Shown here one piece after another: positions 1 through 8,834 of a DNA stretch of 18,450 bases. The DNA comes from Deinococcus frigens DSM 12807 (GTDB taxonomy: Bacteria; Deinococcota; Deinococci; Deinococcales; Deinococcaceae). Position 1 is the first letter of the stretch, and every line of letters starts with the position of its first letter. The stretch lies in the NCBI RefSeq assembly GCF_000701425.1, contig NZ_JNIW01000063.1:1-18450 (forward strand), given 5' to 3'. Under the pieces are notes generated by a model. The model ran no database searches. It worked only from the letters and a program-made list of their open reading frames with translations, and was not told the origin of the DNA. The position numbers and the translations under genes were made by a program.

Positions 1-218
1 TCTTTCACCGCGAATTGAAGCAGATCACCGGGACCGAAGACTGTCAATGCCGTCTGGGGCGATCTCAACGCAATCACATCGGCACTGCCATGCTGGTCTG
101 GATTCGATTGAACCAGCAGGCCAAAGAGGCGAAGAAAACGATATACGCGCTAAAATTCGGTCTTCTTGATGACTACATGCGCCAGCAGCTCAAAAACCCA
201 TCTCTGAGTTTCGCGTAA
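1..218 (+). CDS. DDE transposase, C-terminal fragment (cut by window edge)
   Basis: The reading frame is open from base 3 and ends at 218, giving about 71 residues that start with FHRELKQITG. The pattern FHRxLKQ, then CQCR, then SQRNHIG is typical of the last part of RNase H-fold (DDE) transposases of the IS4/IS701-like group. There the conserved acidic residue of the catalytic triad lies near the FHR segment. Everything upstream, including the first two catalytic Asp residues, is outside the window, so intactness cannot be judged. The TTG at position 15 is only an internal Leu codon, not a start. The tail has a more modest GC content than the neighbouring genes. No terminal inverted repeat could be assigned after the stop. 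Family assignment is by motif recognition only. Confidence 0.72.
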   Translation, partial: FHRELKQITGTEDCQCRLGRSQRNHIGTAMLVWIRLNQQAKEAKKTIYALKFGLLDDYMRQQLKNPSLSFA

Positions 219-239
219 GCCCTAGCCAGTTCAGAAGAC

Positions 240-267
240 GCCGCAGGAGCTTCAAACTCCCGGCGGC
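240..267. terminator. Hairpin between transposase end and aldo/keto reductase end
   Basis: GCCGC (240-244) pairs with GCGGC (263-267), and GGAG (246-249) with CTCC (257-260), with a small bulge and a 7-nt loop. It lies between the convergent ends of the transposase (+) and the aldo/keto reductase (-). On the + strand it is followed by ATTCTCTTGAATT, a weak U-rich tail, so it could end the transposase transcript. No good U tract follows on the minus strand. Confidence 0.4.
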
Positions 268-287
268 ATTCTCTTGAATTGATCTGA

Positions 288-1214
288 TTAAGGCAGCGTA
301 TTTCCCGCCGCCAGCAGGATCGCGTACCACTCCTCGCGTGTCAGATCAACGTCTGCGGCCTTCAGGCAGTCGGCCAGACGCGCGGGCGTGGTGGTCCCCG
401 TCACGGGCTGCATCTTGGCCGGATGACGCAGAATCCACGCAATAGCAATGGTGGTATTCGTCACGCCATATTTAGCGGCAACCTCGTCAATCTTGGCGTT
501 CAATTCGGGAAATTTGGGATTGTCCAGGAAGACGCCCTCAAAGAACCCGAATTGGAAGGGGGACCACGGCTGAATCGTGATGTCGTTCAGACGGCAGTAG
601 TCCAGAATGCCGCCGTCGCGGTTGACCGCCTCGTCGTTTTCCATGTTGACGTTGAAGCCCTGCGTGATCATGGTGGCGTTGGTGATGCTGAGTTGCAGTT
701 GGTTGGCGACCAGCGGCTGGCGCACGAATTTCCTCAGCAGTTCAATCTGGCGCGGGTGCTGATTCGATACGCCGAAGTGCCGCACCTTGCCGTCCTGCTC
801 TAACTGGTCAAAAGCGGCAGCCACTTCCTCCGGCTCCACCAGCGCGTCGGGGCGGTGCAACAGCAGAATGTCCAGATAGTCGGTGTTCAGGCGCTTCAGG
901 ATGCCGTCTACCGAGGCCAGGATGTGTTCCTTCGAGAAGTCGAACATGCCGGGCCGGATGCCGCATTTGGATTGCAGGATCATTGTCTCGCGCACGCTGC
1001 TGCCCATGCCCACGGCGTCGGCGAAGATTTCCTCGCAGGTTCCCTTGCCGTAGATGTCGGCGTGGTCAAAGAAATTCGCGCCCGCGTCCATCGCCGTCCC
1101 GATCAGCGTCTGCACTTCAGGCTTGCTCATGGTGTTGATCCTCATCATCCCTACGGCGACGACGGGTACATCGAGGTCACTGCTTCCAAGTTTGATTGTT
1201 CTCATGGCCTGCAT
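288..1214 (-). CDS. Aldo/keto reductase (YdhF-like)
   Basis: This is a 308-residue NADPH-dependent aldo/keto reductase with a TIM-barrel fold, expected to be cytosolic and to reduce carbonyl substrates. The catalytic tetrad is visible: Asp50 and Tyr55 in FFDHADIYG, Lys83 in LQSKCGI and His120 in LLLHRPD. The cofactor-binding C-terminal part is also typical (ITIQPWSPF, then AIAWILRHPAKMQPVTGTT). Length is normal for the family. The first ATG (1214) is used here; a second in-frame ATG at 1205 begins MRTIKLGSSDL, aligns better with relatives and has a weak AGG just upstream, so the true start may be three codons later. It lies 33 bp downstream of the GNAT gene on the same strand and is probably co-transcribed with it. 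The specific substrate cannot be read from the sequence. Confidence 0.9.
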   Translation of the reverse strand: MQAMRTIKLGSSDLDVPVVAVGMMRINTMSKPEVQTLIGTAMDAGANFFDHADIYGKGTCEEIFADAVGMGSSVRETMILQSKCGIRPGMFDFSKEHILASVDGILKRLNTDYLDILLLHRPDALVEPEEVAAAFDQLEQDGKVRHFGVSNQHPRQIELLRKFVRQPLVANQLQLSITNATMITQGFNVNMENDEAVNRDGGILDYCRLNDITIQPWSPFQFGFFEGVFLDNPKFPELNAKIDEVAAKYGVTNTTIAIAWILRHPAKMQPVTGTTTPARLADCLKAADVDLTREEWYAILLAAGNTLP

Positions 1215-1247
1215 TGTGCGTCAAAACCGGCCCGCGTGGTCTCACCC

Positions 1248-2180
1248 TCACTTTACTGTCGGCACCCACCACCAGCCGCCGATGTCGTGCCGCCCGGCCC
1301 GGCGAGCCACCGTCAGAGCGCCCCGGTTCTCGCCGTGAATCGTACCGCTCAGTGCCCGGCCATCGGCGGGGAGGTGACGGGCCAGCAATGTGGAGAGGGA
1401 AGAGCCGAGGCCATGACCGCGTGCGTGCGGAGCCAGCAGCATTTCCTGAACCACCTGCGCGGGCAGACCTACTTGAGTTTCGGGCAGCGTCCCAGCATAC
1501 CCACTCCACTCGCCCCGCCAGATCACGTCGAACATGGTTCCGGCGTCAATGGTGTCCTGCAAATCTTCCTTGGATAGCAGGCGGGCCTGACCTGGGTGCT
1601 TCGGGTGGGCAGCGTCCACGGCGGCGTAGGCGGCCTGGGCAGCGGCGTAATTGGAGAGATTGGCAGTTGGCCTTAGGCTCAAGTCGGGAGCCACCTCTCC
1701 CCCACCCAGTCCGGCCAGCGGCGCGGCCAGCACGCGCTGATCGGGGCGCAGATCGGAGAACGTTTCGGCGGCGCTCCAGATGCGAATTCGGGGCGCGTTG
1801 AAGCCCTGATATTCACGCCCCGCCGCTCCAACCAACGCGGGCAGATCAGCCGCCACCACCGGGCGCGAGGTCACGCTGACATCCACGAACGGCTTGCCCA
1901 CGTCCATTCCCCTAAACCGGATGCTGAGCATGGCGTCCAGATCAGGGCTAACCGTGACCCAGCGGTTCAGATACGCCTCTACGGGCGGACCCACATTGAT
2001 AAATTCAGCCCGCTTGCCCGCCAGTTTCAGATCAGTGGCAAGTTGGAGGTCAAAGGCATGTTCCTCAACCAGATTCGCCAGTCGTTCCGACTCGGAACAC
2101 CATTCAAGCGTCAGCGGGTGCTGGGCGGCGAGGGAGAAACGGGCCAGATCGGCAGCAGTCGGTAAATTTTCAGATATCAC
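1248..2180 (-). CDS. GNAT family N-acetyltransferase
   Basis: The C-terminal third carries a GNAT acetyl-CoA site. With the 2180 start, the motif APHARGHGLGSSLSTLLARH falls near residues 250-270 and supplies the RGxGxG pyrophosphate-binding loop. It is followed by GTIHGENRGALTVARRAG, the usual N-x(4-6)-A-x(2)-x-x-G end of the fold. The N-terminal half is poorly conserved to the eye and may be a degenerate second GNAT domain. The acceptor substrate is unknown. The frame is open to a TTG at 2201, but I prefer GTG at 2180: TACGCT (a TAnnnT -10 box) lies exactly 7 nt upstream, the leaderless geometry seen elsewhere in this window, and no Shine-Dalgarno precedes the TTG. The gene heads a probable two-gene unit with the aldo/keto reductase and is divergent from the mutase. 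Confidence 0.8.
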   Translation of the reverse strand: MISENLPTAADLARFSLAAQHPLTLEWCSESERLANLVEEHAFDLQLATDLKLAGKRAEFINVGPPVEAYLNRWVTVSPDLDAMLSIRFRGMDVGKPFVDVSVTSRPVVAADLPALVGAAGREYQGFNAPRIRIWSAAETFSDLRPDQRVLAAPLAGLGGGEVAPDLSLRPTANLSNYAAAQAAYAAVDAAHPKHPGQARLLSKEDLQDTIDAGTMFDVIWRGEWSGYAGTLPETQVGLPAQVVQEMLLAPHARGHGLGSSLSTLLARHLPADGRALSGTIHGENRGALTVARRAGRHDIGGWWWVPTVK

Positions 2181-2242
2181 TGTCCCAAGCGTAAACCACA
2201 AGCAACCGCGAAGGCATGGGCCGCATGGCTTACGCGCCCTTC

Positions 2243-2251
2243 TGCTAATCT
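2243..2251 (+). promoter_or_regulatory. Possible extended -10 element of the mutase gene
   Basis: TGC followed by TAATCT (2246-2251) has the TGn extension and the T-A...T positions of a -10 box. No convincing -35 is seen. A start site near 2258 would place the palindrome at 2262-2275 just downstream of +1, a good place for a repressor. This is weak evidence. Confidence 0.25.
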
Positions 2252-2261
2252 GGGGGCCAAC

Positions 2262-2275
2262 CTAACGAGCGTTAG
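2262..2275. promoter_or_regulatory. Palindromic operator, TetR (PaaR-like) type
   Basis: CTAACG-AG-CGTTAG is a perfect 6+6 palindrome with a 2-nt centre, between the likely promoter and the mutase ribosome-binding site. It fits the form CNAACGNNCGTTNG, which I recall as the binding consensus of the phenylacetyl-CoA-responsive TetR repressor PaaR of Thermus thermophilus. That comparison is from memory. A CoA-thioester-sensing TetR repressor for the mutase is a reasonable inference; the regulator itself is not evident in this window. Confidence 0.5.
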
Positions 2276-2307
2276 TTTTCACCTCTTCCGGCCAATGGAG
2301 GCTCCAG

Positions 2308-3954
<1,647 letters not shown>

Positions 3955-3970
3955 TACCGGGTGAGAAGTT

Positions 3971-4002
3971 GGACCGTTGAGGACACTCGCGGTCCATTTT
4001 TT
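3971..4002 (+). terminator. Intrinsic terminator of the mutase gene
   Basis: GGACCG (3971-3976) pairs with CGGTCC (3990-3995). An inner GAG/CTC pairing extends the stem, and the hairpin is followed directly by ATTTTTT. It lies 16 bp after the mutase stop and just before the stop of the convergent DUF4259 gene. Confidence 0.8.
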
Positions 4003-4005
4003 GTT

Positions 4006-4407
4006 TCAGTCCAGACGTGACCGCAGGGTCTGGACGCCGCTCAGCCACTCGTCCGCGTCGGACTGATCGGCCCACAGATCCGGCAGTTCGCTGTCGGGGC
4101 CGAGGACGCGCTCCACAGCGTCGCGGGCCACGTCACGCAGGGGGGCGAGGTCCAGCACGTCCGCCTCCTGCACCCAGGACCGCAAACGGGCGCTGACGAT
4201 GTTCCCCGTTTCACCGTCCAGTACGGCGGCCAGAATCTCGGCGGCGGCCAGGGTGCGGTGTCCTTCCTCAGCAGCCAGAAAATCGGTGTCGGGGTCCAGG
4301 GCCACGTCAAAAGCCTCGGCCAGGGCAAACGCACCATCCTGTACCACTTCGTCGGCAAAAGCCGCGCCCGCCTCATTTTCCATTGGGCCAGTTCCCCAGA
4401 TGTCCAT
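4006..4407 (-). CDS. DUF4259 domain protein
   Basis: This is a small acidic 133-residue protein whose N-terminus, MDIWGTGPMENEAGAAF, matches the W-G-T-G-P-x-x-N-D/E start that typifies DUF4259 proteins. The rest (ADEVVQDG, LAAAEILAAVLDG, then LWADQSDADEWLSGVQTLRSRL) also fits this all-helical family. No signal peptide, membrane segment or catalytic motif is seen, and the family has no established biochemical role. The ATG at 4407 has no Shine-Dalgarno. TAAGCT lies 7 nt upstream, so the transcript is probably leaderless. The gene is convergent with the mutase, and its stop lies only a few bases past the mutase terminator. A 15/16-bp tandem repeat lies about 30 bp upstream, near where its -35 region would be. 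Confidence 0.8.
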   Translation of the reverse strand: MDIWGTGPMENEAGAAFADEVVQDGAFALAEAFDVALDPDTDFLAAEEGHRTLAAAEILAAVLDGETGNIVSARLRSWVQEADVLDLAPLRDVARDAVERVLGPDSELPDLWADQSDADEWLSGVQTLRSRLD

Positions 4408-4434
4408 GCTTTATAGCTTAATGGGCGTGGGCAG

Positions 4435-4494
4435 CACTGTGGTCAGGGGGCACTGTGGTCAGGGGGCACTTGGTCAGGGGGCACTTGGTCAGGG
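4435..4494. repeat. Short tandem repeat, four 15/16-bp units
   Basis: Two copies of CACTGTGGTCAGGGGG (4435-4450 and 4451-4466) are followed by CACTTGGTCAGGGGG (4467-4481), which has lost one base, and a shortened fourth copy CACTTGGTCAGGG (4482-4494). The array lies between the DUF4259 start and the end of the lipoprotein gene and is not coding in any convincing frame. Near-identical units imply recent slippage. Confidence 0.9.
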
Positions 4495-4522
4495 AACGCC
4501 GTGCAGGCGCGTCCACAACGTT

Positions 4523-5033
4523 TCAGGAACAGCGAGACGAGGCTTGCATGGCACGTTGGGCCGGGGTGGCTGGACTCTTGTCCGTTTCTACAGCCTGCCG
4601 ATACTGCGCTTCGGTTCCCACAAAAAATTTGAAACTGGGTGAGACCTGAATGTCGCAGGTGATGGCTTCCTGACCCTCCCGCGCCACAGAAATGCCGATT
4701 TTCCCAGATTCTACCGACGCACCCCAGATCAGCCCGCCCTTACCCCAGCCAGTCTGCGGCAGATCGGTCAGTTTCCCCCTGGCGTCCACGAATTTGTAGA
4801 CATCCCTCGCCCAGCCCTGTTGCTGTTCAGAGGACGTTTTGAGGATGCCACCTACTGGGATTGGCAAAACGCGATAACCGTTTCGCAGCTCCAGCGACGG
4901 CACACCCTCAACCCCATATTCAACCAGTATCCAGCCCGCATAGCCCTGCGGAATCAGGAAGAGGTCTGGCGTGCGCTGAAGCCCTGCGGTGCAGCCGGTC
5001 ACCAGCAGCGCGGCGAGGCCCACCATCCCGAAG

Positions 5034-5041
<8 letters not shown>
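4523..5041 (-). CDS. Putative lipoprotein, DUF6843-like
   Basis: This 172-residue protein has a short signal peptide ending in a lipobox (LLVTGC, Cys17), so it should be lipid-anchored on the outer face of the cytoplasmic membrane. The mature part begins [19 protein letters not shown] and continues [19 protein letters not shown] (about 26-73). These segments resemble the DUF6843 family, which has no known function. The GTG start at 5041 overlaps the last 8 bases of ispG, and GAGG inside the ispG end lies 6 nt before it, so translational coupling to ispG is likely. An internal ATG (Met6, 5026) is possible but lacks a ribosome-binding site. The link with isoprenoid synthesis may be only positional. 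The DUF assignment is from memory of the motif and is less certain than the lipoprotein call. Confidence 0.78.
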
Positions 5042-6259
<1,218 letters not shown>

Positions 6260-6260
<1 letters not shown>

Positions 6261-6272
6261 GGTGTCAGTTTA
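6260..6272 (-). promoter_or_regulatory. Leaderless -10 element of ispG
   Basis: On the minus strand, TAAACT is followed by GACACC and then the ispG ATG. A TAnnnT box 6 nt before the start codon with no ribosome-binding site is the usual leaderless arrangement in Deinococcus. The -35 region is not clear. Confidence 0.5.
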
Positions 6273-6292
6273 CGCGGGGTCAGGCGGAAGGT

Positions 6293-6880
6293 TCAGGAAG
6301 ACGGGTTACGGCCAGGGTGCGCCGCTGCCATAGCGTCCAGCAGAGCCGTCAATCCCACTTCCAGCCCTCCTCGGGGTCCGCTTGCGCCGAACAGGCCGCT
6401 GCGCTCCAGTTCAACAAAGCCGTGCAGAAAGGTCCACAGCGCCACGGCGCGGGCGGTGTCATCGGGGTTGCCGCTCAGAGCACCCACCACATCTAACAGG
6501 GTGTTCCAGAGCTGCTTGCCCGCGTGGCCCATGCGCTCCCCCTGCGGCAACTGATCCAGCTTGAGCAGCAGCAGCGCGTACAGATGCGGGTGCTGGCGGG
6601 CGTAATCCAGATAAGCGTGCGAGGCAGCCTCAGCTCCAACTCTTGATTTCTTTCGCGCGGCGGCCCGCGTTAAGGCCTCCTGCAATGCCAGTGCTGCCCG
6701 CTCTCCCAGCGCCAGCAACAGCGTTTCCCGACTGGCGTGGTGACGGTACAGGCTGCTGGGCCGCACTTCTAGAGAGTCGGCCAGCGTCCGCATGCTCAGT
6801 CCATCCGGGCCAGAAGTTTCCAGCAACGCCTGTGCGGCGTCCAGAATCTGTTCGGGGTTCAGCTTGGCGGGGTAGGGCAT
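6293..6880 (-). CDS. TetR/AcrR family regulator with WHG-type C-terminal domain
   Basis: This is a 195-residue one-component repressor. The N-terminal TetR helix-turn-helix is clear: KLNPEQILDAAQALL (6-20), then LSMRTLADSLEVRPSSLYRHHASRE in two parts across 28-52, with the recognition helix near 38-47. The C-terminal ligand-binding domain ends with LWTFLHGFVELE (148-159), typical of the TetR_C_33 (WHG) group. The effector cannot be predicted. It is transcribed away from the yrdB-like and MBL genes. The shared 54-bp gap holds a large inverted repeat that overlaps its -10 box (TACACT, 7 nt before the ATG), so it very likely represses itself and the divergent pair. The transcript is expected to be leaderless. 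ispG lies downstream but appears to have its own promoter. Confidence 0.93.
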   Translation of the reverse strand: MPYPAKLNPEQILDAAQALLETSGPDGLSMRTLADSLEVRPSSLYRHHASRETLLLALGERAALALQEALTRAAARKKSRVGAEAASHAYLDYARQHPHLYALLLLKLDQLPQGERMGHAGKQLWNTLLDVVGALSGNPDDTARAVALWTFLHGFVELERSGLFGASGPRGGLEVGLTALLDAMAAAHPGRNPSS

Positions 6881-6883
6881 TAA

Positions 6884-6930
6884 GAACAGTGTACGTCTTG
6901 ACAGCCTTAGGTTCTAGACGTACACTGTTC
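6884..6930. promoter_or_regulatory. Divergent operator/promoter for tetR and the yrdB-like gene
   Basis: GAACAGTGTACGTCT (6884-6898) and AGACGTACACTGTTC (6916-6930) are perfect 15-bp inverted arms with a 17-nt centre. Each arm contains TACACT read toward its own gene: 6893-6888 for tetR and 6921-6926 for the yrdB-like gene. Each box is exactly 7 nt from its ATG. For the plus-strand gene a consensus -35, TTGACA (6898-6903), lies 17 nt upstream of its -10. One bound TetR complex could therefore cover both -10 elements. The assignment to the adjacent TetR is an inference from position. Confidence 0.85.
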
Positions 6931-6933
6931 ACC

Positions 6934-7266
6934 ATGAATACGAACAGCGTTCACCTACGGTTCAGCGCCTGGGATGTGCTGGCCTTCGGTCTGGAAATAG
7001 CCGCTGTGGTGGCGGCTGGAGCGTGGGGCCAGCGGGTTGCCGGATGGCCGGGCCTGACCCTTGCGGCGCTGGCATTAATCGTCTTGTGGGGAACGTTTCT
7101 TTCTCCCAAAGCGCCCCGGCCCATCACCGGGATCGCGTGGCCGCTGACCAAACTCGCCGTCCTGTCGCTGTCTGCCCTGGTGGTCTTGCCCACCTTTGGC
7201 CCGGTTCCCGCCGCCATCCTGCTGGCACTCGCCCTGCTCAACGTTCTTCAAGGAGGAACCCGATGA
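6934..7266 (+). CDS. YrdB family (DUF2568) small membrane protein
   Basis: This 110-residue, very hydrophobic protein has about four membrane segments: roughly 13-30 (LAFGLEIAAVVAAGAWG), 38-54 (GLTLAALALIVLWGTFL), 68-84 and 88-104. The central KAPRPI and the overall pattern match YrdB/DUF2568 inner-membrane proteins, whose function is unknown. The start is fixed by the promoter: TACACT ends 8 bases before the ATG, with TTGACA 17 nt further up, so the mRNA is leaderless. The open frame extends further upstream into tetR, but that part is not expected to be translated. Its stop overlaps the next gene's start (ATGA), indicating an operon with the MBL-fold protein under control of the divergent TetR. 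Confidence 0.82.
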   Translation: MNTNSVHLRFSAWDVLAFGLEIAAVVAAGAWGQRVAGWPGLTLAALALIVLWGTFLSPKAPRPITGIAWPLTKLAVLSLSALVVLPTFGPVPAAILLALALLNVLQGGTR

Positions 7267-7907
7267 CCCGGCAAGCCACAAGGCCCCCACTCAAACAAAC
7301 CCAGTTCGGTCTGGTCAATACCTATCTTGTGCCGGAGGAAGACGGCTTCACGTTGATTGATGCGGGCTTACCGGGTCTGCAAAACCGCATCCTCGCCGTC
7401 ATGAGGCCCACGGGCAGACCACTGCGGCGGCTGGCCCTGACCCATGCCCACTCGGACCACATCGGCAGCGTGGACGCGCTGAAAAAGGCACTCCCCGATC
7501 TGGAAGTGCTGGTGGGCATGAACGACGTGGAATTGCTGGCTGAGAATGGAGTCAAGGTCACGCCTGATCGGCTGTTGCGAGCTGGCAACAGCGTGGGCAG
7601 CCTGCGCGTGCTGGACACGCCTGGACACTCACCGGGCCACCTCGCTTTCTTCGATGAACGTGACGGCACGTTGTATGCCGGGGACACCTTTGTCAACATT
7701 CCACGGCTAAGGGTTGCCAGTGTCTCCAACATCATTTTTCCATTTCCGACGCTTGCCACGCACGATGCGGCGCAGACCACCATCAGCGCCCGCCTGTTGC
7801 TGGACATTCCCGCAAAGTTTCTGGCGCTGGGACACGGGCGCGTGGTGGCTGATCCGTTGAATGCCATGCGCCGCGCGGTGGAGCTGGCCGAGAAAGAGGA
7901 GGCGTAA
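7263..7907 (+). CDS. Metallo-beta-lactamase-fold hydrolase
   Basis: This 214-residue binuclear-zinc hydrolase has the MBL ligands in order: His61, His63, Asp65 and His66 (HAHSDH), His122 (GHSPGH), Asp141 (YAGDTF) and His191 (LGHGR). It opens with FGLVNTYLVPEEDGFTLIDA, typical of stand-alone MBL-fold proteins. It has no signal peptide, so it is cytosolic, and it lacks extra domains such as rhodanese or beta-CASP. Candidate activities in this fold include thioesterase, lactonase and glyoxalase II; the sequence does not decide. AGGAGG at 7251-7256 lies 6 nt before the ATG, which overlaps the yrdB-like stop by 4 bases. It is the second gene of the TetR-controlled pair, so the TetR effector may be its substrate or product. 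Confidence 0.9.
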   Translation: MTRQATRPPLKQTQFGLVNTYLVPEEDGFTLIDAGLPGLQNRILAVMRPTGRPLRRLALTHAHSDHIGSVDALKKALPDLEVLVGMNDVELLAENGVKVTPDRLLRAGNSVGSLRVLDTPGHSPGHLAFFDERDGTLYAGDTFVNIPRLRVASVSNIIFPFPTLATHDAAQTTISARLLLDIPAKFLALGHGRVVADPLNAMRRAVELAEKEEA

Positions 7908-7910
7908 AAG

Positions 7911-7947
7911 GAGAGGGGGAGAGGCCAACCACTCGCCTCTCCCTCTC
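7911..7947 (-). terminator. Hairpin between convergent MBL and livF genes
   Basis: GAGAGGG-GG-AGAGGC (7911-7925) pairs with GCCTCTCCCTCTC (7935-7947), leaving two bulged G residues. Read on the minus strand the stem is followed by CTTTT, so it most likely ends the liv transcript. On the plus strand no U tract follows, although it may still slow readthrough from the MBL side. Confidence 0.55.
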
Positions 7948-7960
7948 GCGCCAGAAAAAA

Positions 7961-8719
7961 CTACACTCCCAGATACGCCTTGATGATCTCCGGGTCTCCC
8001 ATCAGTTCCTTGCTCGGCCCCTCCTTGACTAGGCTTCCCAGTTCCAGCACATAGGTCCGGTCCGTCACCTTCAAGACCTGCCGCACGTTCTGTTCCACCA
8101 GCAGCACGGTCAGCCCCAATTCACGCAGGCTGCCGATCACGCGCATCACTTCCGAGACCACCAGCGGGGCCAGACCCAGCGACGGTTCGTCCATCAACAG
8201 CACTTCGGGTTCGCTCATCAGCGCGCGGCCAATCGCCACCATCTGCTGTTCCCCACCGGACAGGGCGGCGGCGGCAGAGCGGCGTTTCTCAGTCAGGCGC
8301 GGGAAGAAATCATAGACCTTTTGCAGGTTCTCGGCGCGGTTTTTCTTGGTGCGCGGCAGGTACGCACCCATGATCAGGTTTTCCTCGACGGTCATCTGCC
8401 CGAAGAGCTGACGGCCCATCGGCACGTGCGCCACGCCCATATCGGTGATGCGGTGCGGCGGCACGGCGTTCAGGCTCTGCCCCCGGTACGTGGCCGTGCC
8501 GCCCCGCGCCTTGAGCATCCCCGACAGCACGCGCAGGATGGTGCTCTTGCCGCTGCCGTTGCCGCCCACCAGGCCCACCAGTTCGCCCTTGTCCACATGC
8601 AGCGACACGCCAAAGACCACCTGAACCTGACCGTAAGCGACATCCAGCGTATCGGCCTCCAGCACGCGTTCGCCGGGAACGTAGCCGATGCGGGCGGGTT
8701 GGGGCTGAATTGTGGTCAT
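7961..8719 (-). CDS. livF: Branched-chain amino acid-type ABC transporter ATPase LivF
   Basis: This 252-residue cytoplasmic ATPase is one of the two nucleotide-binding subunits of an HAAT importer. It shows Walker A GGNGSGKST (52-60), the ABC signature LSGGEQQ (153-159), Walker B VLLMDEP (173-179) and VEQN (209-211 region), where Gln replaces the switch His as is usual in LivF. The C-terminus DPEIIKAYLGV is also typical. The start at 8719 is chosen because AGGAGG (8726-8731) lies 6 nt upstream and the preceding bases form an intergenic repeat; a longer open frame to 8842 would translate that repeat. It is the last gene of the liv cluster, separated from livG by 115 bp. Confidence 0.95.
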   Translation of the reverse strand: MTTIQPQPARIGYVPGERVLEADTLDVAYGQVQVVFGVSLHVDKGELVGLVGGNGSGKSTILRVLSGMLKARGGTATYRGQSLNAVPPHRITDMGVAHVPMGRQLFGQMTVEENLIMGAYLPRTKKNRAENLQKVYDFFPRLTEKRRSAAAALSGGEQQMVAIGRALMSEPEVLLMDEPSLGLAPLVVSEVMRVIGSLRELGLTVLLVEQNVRQVLKVTDRTYVLELGSLVKEGPSKELMGDPEIIKAYLGV

Positions 8720-8746
8720 AGGTAGCCTCCTGGGGGTTGAGTCGGC

Positions 8747-8816
8747 GGTCCAACCGTCCAACGGTCTAACCGCCCAATCTTTTGCGGTTTGACGGTTAGA
8801 CCGTTTGGCCGTTAGA
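8747..8816. repeat. Mirrored array of 8-bp units in the livG-livF gap
   Basis: On the plus strand four octamers run in tandem: GGTCCAAC, CGTCCAAC, GGTCTAAC, CGCCCAAT (8747-8778). After CTTTTG come four units of the complementary type: GGTTTGAC, GGTTAGAC, CGTTTGGC, CGTTAGAC (8785-8816). The inner part forms a perfect 13-bp inverted repeat, AACGGTCTAACCG (8760-8772) with CGGTTAGACCGTT (8793-8805). The whole could fold into a long imperfect hairpin in the liv mRNA. It resembles a REP-like or small intergenic repeat rather than a terminator, since no U tract follows. Confidence 0.85.
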
Positions 8817-8834
8817 CGCGGCGCAAAACGACGC

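Noticed and set aside
4435..4494. CRISPR or replication-origin iterons
   Set aside because: The units are contiguous 15/16-mers without spacers, and no Rep gene or AT-rich region lies nearby.
6643..6933. 97-residue N-terminal extension of the yrdB-like protein
   Set aside because: It would be read antisense through tetR and across the operator. The promoter elements place transcription start at the ATG at 6934.
8747..8816. CRISPR array
   Set aside because: The units are 8 bp, contiguous and mirrored; there are no spacers and no cas genes.
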